The translations under genes were made by a program, and so were the position numbers. DNA of 64,000 nt from the NCBI RefSeq assembly GCF_010723575.1, contig NZ_BLKZ01000001.1:5270001-5334000 (forward strand). Direction: 5' to 3'. This document shows, one piece after another, positions 57,837-64,000 of the stretch. The notes beneath the pieces were generated by a model. It saw only the letters and a list, made by a program, of their open reading frames with translations, was not told the DNA's origin and searched no databases. How positions within the stretch are numbered: the first letter of the stretch is position 1; every line of letters begins with the position of its first letter. Source of the DNA: Mycobacterium bourgelatii (GTDB lineage Bacteria; Actinomycetota; Actinomycetes; Mycobacteriales; Mycobacteriaceae).

Positions 57837-59018
57837 TCAGGCGCTCGCCAGCTCGGCCGCTTTGTCGGCGGCTTCGTCCATCGTGGGGACCAACGTCACC
57901 AGCGGGTGGTTGGCCTCGGCCAGGATGCGCCGGCCTTCTTCGACGTTGTTGCCGTCCAACCGCACCACCAGCGGCTTGTTGGCCTCGTCGCCCAGGATTT
58001 CCAGCGCCTTGACGATCCCGGTGGCCACCGCGTCGCAGGAGGTGATGCCGCCGAAAACGTTGACGAAGACGCTCTTGACCTGCTCGTCGCCCAAGATCAC
58101 GTCCAAACCGGCGGCCATCACCTCGGCCGAAGCGCCGCCGCCGATGTCCAGGAAGTTGGCCGGCTTGACACCGCCGTGCTTCTCGCCCGCGTAGGCGACG
58201 ACGTCGAGGGTCGACATCACCAGGCCGGCCCCGTTGCCGATGATCCCCACCTCACCGTCGAGCTTGACGTAGTTGAGGTCGTGCTCCTTGGCCTTGAGCT
58301 CCAACGGGTCGGTGGACGCCTTGTCCTCGAACTCGGCGTGGCCGGGCTGACGGAAAGCGGCGTTGCCGTCCAGGGTGACCTTGCCGTCCAGCGCCAGGAT
58401 CTGGCCTGGGTCATCCTCACCGCGTGAGGGAGTGCGCACCAGCGGGTTGACCTCGACCAGCGTGGCGTCCTCGCCGACGAACACCCCCCACAGCTTTTCG
58501 ATGGTGACCGCCGCCGCGTCGAGCACCTCGGCGGGCAGATGGCCCTGCTCGGCGATCGATCGCGCGAATTCCAGGTCGACACCCTTGACGGCACTCACCG
58601 GAACTTTGGCCAGCCGGTCTGGCTTGGTGGCCGCGACTTCCTCGATCTCCATGCCGCCCTCTACCGAGCACATGGCCAGGTAGCTGCGGTTGGCGCGGTC
58701 GAGCAGGAAGGAGAGGTAGTACTCCTCGGCGATGTCGCTGGCCTCGGCAACCAGCAGCTTCTTCACGATGTGGCCCTTGATGTCCAAGCCCAGAATGTTC
58801 TTGGCGTGTTCGTAAGCCTCATCGGGGGTGGCGGCGTACTTCACGCCACCGGCCTTTCCGCGACCGCCGGTCTTGACCTGCGCCTTGACCATCACCGGCT
58901 TACCGATCTCGGTAGCGATGGCCTTGGCGCCCTCGGCGGTGTCAGTCACCCGGCCTTTATTGCCAGGCACGCCATGCTTGGCGAACAACTCTTTGGCTTG
59001 ATACTCGAAAAGATCCAT
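57837..59018 (-). CDS. sucC: Succinyl-CoA ligase (ADP-forming), beta subunit
   Basis: 393 residues. MDLFEYQAKELFAKHGVPG is the canonical start. An ATP-grasp domain (VKAQVKTGGRGKAGGVK, LVEVNPLV) is followed by the ligase domain with NGAGLVMSTLDVV and FVNVFGGITSCDAVA. ATG 59018 was chosen for that start; the frame extends upstream without family match. It pairs with SucD. A CRP-like site at 59143-59158 lies in the divergent gap with the M23 peptidase gene. Confidence 0.97.
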   Translation of the reverse strand: MDLFEYQAKELFAKHGVPGNKGRVTDTAEGAKAIATEIGKPVMVKAQVKTGGRGKAGGVKYAATPDEAYEHAKNILGLDIKGHIVKKLLVAEASDIAEEYYLSFLLDRANRSYLAMCSVEGGMEIEEVAATKPDRLAKVPVSAVKGVDLEFARSIAEQGHLPAEVLDAAAVTIEKLWGVFVGEDATLVEVNPLVRTPSRGEDDPGQILALDGKVTLDGNAAFRQPGHAEFEDKASTDPLELKAKEHDLNYVKLDGEVGIIGNGAGLVMSTLDVVAYAGEKHGGVKPANFLDIGGGASAEVMAAGLDVILGDEQVKSVFVNVFGGITSCDAVATGIVKALEILGDEANKPLVVRLDGNNVEEGRRILAEANHPLVTLVPTMDEAADKAAELASA

Positions 59019-59142
59019 GGCCTCACCGTCTCGCTGGGCTAAATGCGCAACTCGCAGGGGAACTGTATCGAGACGCGAAATGGCCGTAGCAGTGGCATCC
59101 ACCCCTGTGGCGCGGGTCACCGAATGTTCATTCTTCCGAAAC

Positions 59143-59158
59143 CGTGATACAAGTCACA
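59143..59158. promoter_or_regulatory. Candidate CRP (cAMP receptor protein) site
   Basis: CGTGA-TACAAG-TCACA matches the CRP consensus TGTGA-N6-TCACA at nine of ten positions. It lies 125 bp before sucC and about 105 bp before the M23 gene. I recall Rv0950c/Rv0951 being listed as CRP (Rv3676) targets, but that needs checking. Confidence 0.55.
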
Positions 59159-59261
59159 AAAATGACCAGATTCCATACCCAGGTTGCCAGTTCTGGGGCT
59201 CAGCGGATACCGTCTCAGGGTCCAGATAACGTTATGGTCACGATCCGAGGACGCCCCCAGC

Positions 59262-60323
59262 TTGTCCCAGCACCGATTTGCCCGCACTGCCAGCGCAGTT
59301 GCGGCTCGCGCACCCCGCGATCGTTGGCTGCATCACCACCGTAACGAAGTGACCGAGATCATCCCGCTCGACGGGTTCGACGATCTCGACGACCTGGATT
59401 TCGCCGATCTTGACGAGCTGGATTACGGCGACGAGGCGATCTTCGGCGACGACGCCCTGCTGGACGCACCCGAACTCGACGACCTCAGCGAACTCGACGA
59501 ATCGCCGCGGCCGCTGGCGCCCCCTTCCGCCGCCATCACCGACGTGATGACCCGGGTGATCATCGAACCCGACGCGCATGCGCCCACGGAGCGGATCACC
59601 CCGGTGCCGCGGAGCGGTGGGCAGCATCGCAAGCAACCGACCAGCGCCGCCAAGGGACGCCTGCTGATCGGGGCCATGGCCGCGGGCGCGGCAGCCGCAG
59701 CGACGCACACGGCGACCCATCAATCTGATGCCCAGAAGCCCGAGACGGTGCTGACCGCCAACGCGTCCGCGCTGGTCGGCGGGTCGGGCAACAACGCCCC
59801 CCGCGGTGTGCAGGTGATCGCGGCTCAACCCGCCAACCTCGCCGCGGTACACAACGAGGAGTTCGCCAGGGGTGTGGCGTTCGCCCAGGAACGCGCACAG
59901 CGCGAGGCGCGCCTGCAGCAGCCGCTGTACGTGATGCCGACCCGAGGCATCTTCACTTCCAACTTCGGCTACCGCTGGGGCGTGCTGCACGCCGGCATCG
60001 ACGTGGCCAACTCGATCGGGACCCCGATCTACGCAGTGTCCGACGGCGTCGTCATCGACGCCGGACCGACCGCCGGCTACGGGATGTGGGTCAAGCTCCG
60101 CCACGCCGACGGAACCGTGACGCTCTACGGGCACGTCAACACGACGCTGGTCAGCATCGGCGAGCGCGTCATGGCCGGCGACCAGATAGCGACCATGGGT
60201 AACCGCGGCTTTTCCACCGGTCCGCATCTGCACTTCGAGGTGCTCCTGAACGGCTCCGAGCGGATCGACCCGGTGCCGTGGCTGGCCAAGCGCGGCCTCA
60301 GCGTCGGCAACTACGCCGGCTGA
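59262..60323 (+). CDS. M23 (LytM-type) peptidase, membrane-anchored
   Basis: About 353 residues. A short basic N-terminus precedes an acidic stretch of DL/DD repeats (LDGFDDLDDLDFADLDELD in parts, about 35-80). A hydrophobic Ala-rich segment follows (LLIGAMAAGAAAAATHTAT, about 130-148), then a LytM domain. The zinc ligands and catalytic residues are His243 and Asp247 (HAGIDVAN) and His322/His324 (HLHFEV), with YGHVN between. It should cleave peptidoglycan peptides in the periplasm or activate amidases. TTG 59262 (MSQHRF) is my choice; GTG 59349 before TEIIPLDGF is a real alternative. It matches Rv0950c. Confidence 0.85.
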   Translation: MSQHRFARTASAVAARAPRDRWLHHHRNEVTEIIPLDGFDDLDDLDFADLDELDYGDEAIFGDDALLDAPELDDLSELDESPRPLAPPSAAITDVMTRVIIEPDAHAPTERITPVPRSGGQHRKQPTSAAKGRLLIGAMAAGAAAAATHTATHQSDAQKPETVLTANASALVGGSGNNAPRGVQVIAAQPANLAAVHNEEFARGVAFAQERAQREARLQQPLYVMPTRGIFTSNFGYRWGVLHAGIDVANSIGTPIYAVSDGVVIDAGPTAGYGMWVKLRHADGTVTLYGHVNTTLVSIGERVMAGDQIATMGNRGFSTGPHLHFEVLLNGSERIDPVPWLAKRGLSVGNYAG

Positions 60324-60332
60324 CCGGCCCGT

Positions 60333-60953
60333 ATGACGCAGCCGCCGACGCCGAACGAACCTCCTGCGCGCGACGATCCACCCCAGGCAGAAACTGAGGC
60401 GGCACCTCCGGCTGCCGCGGAGACACCCGCACCGTCAGAGCCACGTACCCGCATCATCCGGCGTGCGCCGACGGGACCGTTGCCGACGGTCCCGGACGCC
60501 CAAACCACGCAACTGCCACCAGCCGATCCCGCCACCCGCATCATCAGGCGCGCGACCCTACCCCCGTCGCAGGCGGCGCTCATCGCACCCAGTCCCCGCA
60601 CCGCCGTCGTCGCGTGTGTGATCAGCATCGTCAGCGGCTGGGCCACGTCGGTGGTGGCCACGGAGTTGATCGCCGGATGGTGGCGAACCGACCGGCTGTT
60701 CTGCATAGCGGTCGGGTTTCTGGCCCTCGTCTTCGCCGCATCCACCATCACCGGCGTGATCATGCTGCTGCTGCGCCGCCCCATCGGGCGCTATTTGCTG
60801 GTCGCCGGCGCGGTGGTCGCGGTGCTGACCTATGTCGGTGTGTTCATCGCGGGTGCACGAGTGGCGTGGATTGTGCACACCCTTCCGGTGTTGCCGATCG
60901 CCAGCGTCGTCTTCGCGCTGCACCCGCAGACCGAACGCTGGCTGCGCTACTGA
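60333..60953 (+). CDS. Proline-rich four-TM membrane protein of unknown function
   Basis: 206 residues. The N-terminal 90 residues are Pro/Ala-rich and disordered and contain two copies of TRIIRRA (about 39-45 and 68-74). Four hydrophobic segments follow: about 90-110, 120-140, 148-170 and 180-195. ATG 60333 begins 10 bp after the M23 gene stop, so it is probably cotranscribed. The protein ends RWLRY, and its stop is close to that of the convergent uvrD1. I do not recognise a family. Confidence 0.75.
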   Translation: MTQPPTPNEPPARDDPPQAETEAAPPAAAETPAPSEPRTRIIRRAPTGPLPTVPDAQTTQLPPADPATRIIRRATLPPSQAALIAPSPRTAVVACVISIVSGWATSVVATELIAGWWRTDRLFCIAVGFLALVFAASTITGVIMLLLRRPIGRYLLVAGAVVAVLTYVGVFIAGARVAWIVHTLPVLPIASVVFALHPQTERWLRY

Positions 60954-60965
60954 GAGAACCGGCGA

Positions 60966-63311
60966 TCAGAGCTTGCTGATCGGCGCGTGGTTGTGCATCA
61001 GCTTCACCCGTCCCGCGCTGCCGAAGTCGATCAACGACATGGCCGATTCGCCGACGCCGGAAACCTCTTCCACCCGACCCAGCCCGTACTTGTCGTGGGT
61101 TACCCGGTCCCCCGGCTCGAGCACCAGCAGCGGACGCTTGCTCATCCCCGACCTGGTGGGTGCTGAGCGCGGCGTACCGAACCGGCCGGCGCCGCTGACC
61201 GGCGCGCTGAACGACGGCTTCGGGGCCACCCGCCGCCATTCGATGAGTTCCTGCGGAATCTCGCGCAGGAATCGCGATTCCGGGTTCAGCATGGGCTGGC
61301 CCCACGACGACCGCACGATCGCGCGGCTGACGTAGAGCCGTTGCCGGGCCCGGGTGATGCCGACATAGGCCAGGCGCCGCTCTTCGGACAATTCGGTGGG
61401 ATCGTCCAATGCCCGCATGTGCGGAAACATGCCGTCCTCCCAGCCGGTGACGAACACCACCGGGAACTCCAACCCCTTGGCGGTGTGCAAGGTCATGAGC
61501 GTGACCACGCCGGCGCCGTGTTCGGGGATTTCGTCGGTGTCGGCCACCAACGAGACGCGTTCGAGGAACGCGGCCAGCACGCCGGTGTCCGGCACGTCCT
61601 CGTCCTCGGGCGAGCTGTCCCCCTCCGCGGCCGCGGCATTCGCTAGGTCGATGCTGAATTCGTGCGCGACGCTGACGAGTTCGTTGAGGTTATCCAGCCG
61701 CGCCAATTCCTGTGGGTCGGTGGACGATTCGAGTTCGCGACGGTACCCGGTGCGTTCCAGTACGGCCTCGACCAACTCGCCGAGGTCGTCATCGAGGCGT
61801 CCCCGCAACTCGTCGAGCATCTCGACGAAACCCGAGATCGCCTTCTCCGCACGGGAATTCAGCATCGGCACCTTGCCCTGCGCCGCGGCGACAAGAGCGT
61901 CGGCAAAAGTGGAGCCGGTGTTCTCGGCGTACACCGCCACGCAGGCCTCGGCCCGATCACCGATACCCCGACGCGGGGTGTTGAGGATGCGGCGCAGGCT
62001 TACGGCGTCACCCGGATTGTCCAGCACCCGTAAGTAGGCGACGATGTCGCGGATCTCCTTGCGCTCGTAAAAGCGCACTCCCCCAACGACTTTGTAGGCG
62101 ATGCCAGCCCGGATGAACACCTCTTCCAGCGCCCGCGACGAGTTGTTGGTGCGGTAGAAGACTGCTACGTCGTTGTAGGTGATCTCGCCCCGCTCGACCA
62201 GCGCGTCGATCTCTTCGGCGACGAACCTGGCCTCGTCGTGCTCGTTGTCCGCGACGTAGCCGACGATCAATTCGCCCTTGCCGGCGTCGGTCCACAATCG
62301 CTTCTCGCGACGTCCGGCGTTACGCGAGATCACCGAGTTGGCCGCCGAGAGGATGTTCTGCGTCGAGCGGTAATTCTGTTCCAGCAGAATCGTTGTCGCG
62401 TCGGGATAGTCGCGCTCGAAGTCTTCGATGTTGCGGATGGTTGCCCCGCGGAACGCATAGATCGACTGGTCGGCGTCACCGACGACGCACAACTCGCCGG
62501 GCGGCACACCATCTTCGGTGTCGGTACCGACCAATTCGCGCACCAGGACGTACTGCGCGTGGTTGGTGTCCTGGTATTCGTCGACCAAGACGTGGCGGAA
62601 GCGGCGCCGGTAATACTGCGCAATCTGCGGGAAGGTCTGCAGCACCGCCACGGTCTCGCCGATCAAGTCGTCGAAGTCCAGCGCGTTGGCCGCCCGCAGC
62701 CGACGCTGGTATTCGGCGTAGACGGAGGCGACGGTGCGGGTCAGGTCATCGGACTCATCGGTCAGGGCGTGCAGCGCACCGTCCGGGTCGATCAGCTCGT
62801 TCTTCAGGTTGGAGATCGCGTTGGCCAGCAGCCGCGGCGAATACCGCTTGATGTCCAGCCCCATGTCCCGGCCGATCATCTGCAGCAGCCGCCGCGAATC
62901 GTCGGCGTCGTAGATCGAGAAGTTCGAGTTGAGGCCTTCGATCAGCGACGCCTGGTTGCGCAGGATGCGTACGCAGCTGGAGTGGAAGGTCGACACCCAC
63001 ATGTAGCGGGCGCGGGCGCCGACCAGGGCCGCCACCCGTTCGCGCATCTCCGCGGCGGCCTTGTTGGTGAAAGTGATGGCCAATATCTGGCCGACCCCCA
63101 CCCCGCGGGCGGCGATCAGGTAGGCGATGCGCCTGGTCAACACCGCCGTCTTGCCCGAGCCCGCGCCGGCGACGATCAGCAGCGGAGAACCCTCATGCAC
63201 CACCGCTTGGCGCTGCTGGGGATTAAGGCCGTCGAGCAGTTGATCCGCTGAGTCGGGTCCAGGGGGCCCCGGGGACCCGGAAAACATTGCTTCGGTCGCG
63301 TGCACACTCAT
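60966..63311 (-). CDS. uvrD1: ATP-dependent DNA helicase UvrD1/PcrA
   Basis: 781 residues of superfamily-1 helicase. Walker A GAGSGKT (49-55), motif Ia AITFTNKAAAEMRERV, motif II VDEYQDTNHAQ, motif III GDADQSIYAFRGA, motif IV LEQNYRSTQNIL, motif V MTLHTAKGLEFPVVFVTG and motif VI EERRLAYVGITRARQRLY are all present. The C-terminal tail (VTHDKYGLGRVEEVSG...) is the Tudor-like, RNA-polymerase/Ku-binding end. It unwinds DNA 3'-5' in excision repair and collisions. It is divergent from the chorismate mutase leader. Confidence 0.97.
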   Translation of the reverse strand: MSVHATEAMFSGSPGPPGPDSADQLLDGLNPQQRQAVVHEGSPLLIVAGAGSGKTAVLTRRIAYLIAARGVGVGQILAITFTNKAAAEMRERVAALVGARARYMWVSTFHSSCVRILRNQASLIEGLNSNFSIYDADDSRRLLQMIGRDMGLDIKRYSPRLLANAISNLKNELIDPDGALHALTDESDDLTRTVASVYAEYQRRLRAANALDFDDLIGETVAVLQTFPQIAQYYRRRFRHVLVDEYQDTNHAQYVLVRELVGTDTEDGVPPGELCVVGDADQSIYAFRGATIRNIEDFERDYPDATTILLEQNYRSTQNILSAANSVISRNAGRREKRLWTDAGKGELIVGYVADNEHDEARFVAEEIDALVERGEITYNDVAVFYRTNNSSRALEEVFIRAGIAYKVVGGVRFYERKEIRDIVAYLRVLDNPGDAVSLRRILNTPRRGIGDRAEACVAVYAENTGSTFADALVAAAQGKVPMLNSRAEKAISGFVEMLDELRGRLDDDLGELVEAVLERTGYRRELESSTDPQELARLDNLNELVSVAHEFSIDLANAAAAEGDSSPEDEDVPDTGVLAAFLERVSLVADTDEIPEHGAGVVTLMTLHTAKGLEFPVVFVTGWEDGMFPHMRALDDPTELSEERRLAYVGITRARQRLYVSRAIVRSSWGQPMLNPESRFLREIPQELIEWRRVAPKPSFSAPVSGAGRFGTPRSAPTRSGMSKRPLLVLEPGDRVTHDKYGLGRVEEVSGVGESAMSLIDFGSAGRVKLMHNHAPISKL

Positions 63312-63446
63312 GTCCGTCCAAACTTACCGCCGACCGCCGACGAGTCTGTGCGAATGGCCCTCCGGAAGTCCGGTGTGGCCCCGCCGCAGTCCCGCTGCGG
63401 GCCCCCGCTAGTCCGTGACCAGGGTTTTGTCTGAAAATTCCGCATT

Positions 63447-63527
63447 ATGTGGCACACTCATTCTGTGCTCAACGCGCAGCATCGATTTTTTTACGGGTAC
63501 CCGCCGCCAGCGGTGCCCGTGGTTTAG
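63447..63527 (+). CDS. Putative aromatic-rich leader peptide upstream of chorismate mutase
   Basis: A 26-codon ORF from ATG 63447 to TAG 63525. Its middle reads RFFYGYPPP (63483-63509): two TTT Phe codons and two TAC Tyr codons within five residues. A Trp is at position 2. TTT is rare in this GC-rich genome, so the run is conspicuous. The codons lie on the left arm of a hairpin (63493-63520). A strong hairpin follows 12 nt after the stop, and the chorismate mutase gene comes next. This is the layout of a Phe/Tyr attenuator. No strong ribosome site is seen before the ATG; a GTG at 63465 could also start it. Confidence 0.6.
   Translation: MWHTHSVLNAQHRFFYGYPPPAVPVV
63493..63520 (+). promoter_or_regulatory. 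Leader hairpin overlapping the Tyr codons
   Basis: ACGGGTACC (63493-63501) pairs with GGTGCCCGT (63512-63520), nine pairs including one G-T. The left arm is inside the FFYGY codons, so a stalled ribosome would open it. CCCGTGGT occurs at 63516-63523 and again at 63543-63550, giving alternative partners. Confidence 0.55.
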
Positions 63528-63538
63528 CTGCAATCGCA

Positions 63539-63571
63539 GAGCCCCGTGGTCCGCTTCCGGATCCGGGGCTC
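63539..63571 (+). terminator. Candidate attenuator hairpin
   Basis: GAGCCCCG (63539-63546) pairs with CGGGGCTC (63564-63571). An inner stem TCCG/CGGA closes over a CTTC loop. GATTCTTGTG follows, so the U tract is weak. It lies between the leader stop and the chorismate mutase start. Confidence 0.6.
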
Positions 63572-63596
63572 GATTCTTGTGTGAGGCCCGACCCGG

Positions 63597-63914
63597 ATGA
63601 GACCAGACCCCCCACATCACGAGAACGCGGAGTCAGCAGAAATGAACACCGACATGATCGACACCGAAACGCTCCCCAGCATCGACGAGCTGCGCGAGGA
63701 AATCGACCGACTCGACCGGGAGATACTCGCCGCCGTGAAACGTCGCGCCGAGGTGTCGCGCGCGATTGGCAAAGTCCGAATGGCATCCGGCGGCACCCGG
63801 TTGGTGCACAACCGCGAGATGCAAGTCATCGAACGCTACAGCGAGCTCGGTCCCGAGGGTAAGGATCTGGCAATGCTGCTCTTGCGCCTCGGCCGGGGAC
63901 GGCTGGGTCACTAA
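63597..63914 (+). CDS. Chorismate mutase (AroQ, intracellular type)
   Basis: 105 residues, closely like M. tuberculosis Rv0948c. The helical core is IDELREEIDRLDREILAAVKRRAEVSRAIGKVRMASGG in parts; RLVHNREMQVIERYSELG and LAMLLLRLGRGRLGH follow. The conserved Arg and Lys residues of the AroQ site are present, and the C-terminal RLGH is the tail used to contact DAHP synthase. It converts chorismate to prephenate for Phe and Tyr. Two starts are possible: ATG 63597 (MRPDPPHHENAE, as annotated in M. tuberculosis) and ATG 63642, which has a better GGAG at 9 nt. Confidence 0.95.
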   Translation: MRPDPPHHENAESAEMNTDMIDTETLPSIDELREEIDRLDREILAAVKRRAEVSRAIGKVRMASGGTRLVHNREMQVIERYSELGPEGKDLAMLLLRLGRGRLGH

Positions 63915-63920
63915 TCGATT

Positions 63921-63957
63921 AAAAAATCGCTGCTAGCGGGGCATTGGCGGCGCTAGC
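63921..63957 (-). terminator. Rho-independent-type terminator for a minus-strand gene beyond the window
   Basis: On the minus strand GCTAGCG...CGCTAGC (63957-63951 and 63938-63932) forms a 7-bp stem with a 12-nt loop. It is followed by AGCGATTTTTT. A gene entering from the right would end here, converging on chorismate mutase. On the plus strand there is no T run. Confidence 0.5.
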
Positions 63958-64000
63958 CGGTAAATTCCGCCGCAGTGGTAGCAGCAAAGGCGGCTCGAGT

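Noticed and set aside
63480..63500. T7 tract as a simple intrinsic terminator of an upstream transcript
   Set aside because: The preceding stem (GTGCT/AGCAT) is only five pairs with a wobble. I keep it as a rival explanation of the leader but consider it weaker.

Overview
The window is chromosomal DNA of a slow-growing Mycobacterium. The evidence is high G+C throughout, four PE_PGRS genes, mycobacterial-type regulators (MprAB, HrcA/CIRCE) and a gene order that, as I recall it, matches the M. tuberculosis H37Rv block from Rv0948c to Rv0996 read in the opposite direction. PE_PGRS genes placed between sucD and the Rv0953c homologue, and a missing copper operon, argue against the M. tuberculosis complex and for a non-tuberculous slow grower. 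I cannot fix the species from the sequence alone.

Layout. (1) 1-13.1 kb is accessory and catabolic: a KstD/fumarate-reductase-like flavoprotein cut by the window edge; an ArsR-SRPBCC-MDMPI operon; a LinB-type haloalkane dehalogenase; an enoyl-CoA hydratase; a cutinase; an unusual Baeyer-Villiger monooxygenase fused to an esterase; a DapB-like dehydrogenase; and a TetR / epoxide hydrolase / MFS exporter module around a near-perfect 37-bp operator. It ends in a broken methyltransferase that stops at a tRNA-Ala(CGC) gene. (2) 13.1-24.8 kb is conserved core: glpR, rimJ, glp/moeA1, galU, 5-FTHF cyclo-ligase, CIRCE-controlled ruc, a SAF-domain gene, mscL, and the mprA-mprB-pepD-moaB2 stress operon, then rpmF. 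(3) 24.9-29.7 kb is a giant PE_PGRS gene with a C-terminal aspartic protease. (4) 30-38.5 kb is a tight six-gene operon (AtuA-like, fadE13, accD2, accA2, fadE12, echA7) that looks like a complete acyl-CoA carboxylation/oxidation pathway. (5) 38.6-44.6 kb holds a DUF1707 gene, a WXG100-like/DUF1023 hydrolase pair, and an AAA ATPase/VWA pair. (6) 44.9-50.6 kb holds purH, purN, perM, the Rv0954-type antigen and an F420-type oxidoreductase. (7) 50.7-56.8 kb is an inserted cluster of three PE_PGRS genes and a thiolase. (8) 56.9-64 kb holds sucCD, an M23 peptidase, a membrane protein, uvrD1 and chorismate mutase.

How the parts work together. The accessory genes (dehalogenase, epoxide hydrolase, BVMO-esterase, cutinase, exporter) suggest breakdown of and resistance to hydrophobic xenobiotics or terpenoids. 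The core is dominated by cell-envelope and stress functions: MprAB/PepD, MscL, Ruc, PerM, Glp/GlpR, M23 peptidase. The most interesting new signal is upstream of chorismate mutase. A 26-codon leader ORF contains Phe-Phe-Tyr-Gly-Tyr, lies over one hairpin and is followed by a strong GC hairpin, which is the architecture of aromatic-amino-acid transcription attenuation. Other notable signals are paired TCTCAG-N5-TCTCAG boxes before mprA and pepD, a palindromic repeat inserted in frame in echA7, a 59-bp perfect direct repeat with a distant third copy, four tandem 11-bp repeats before the large PE_PGRS gene, and a 34-bp repeat between perM and purN.
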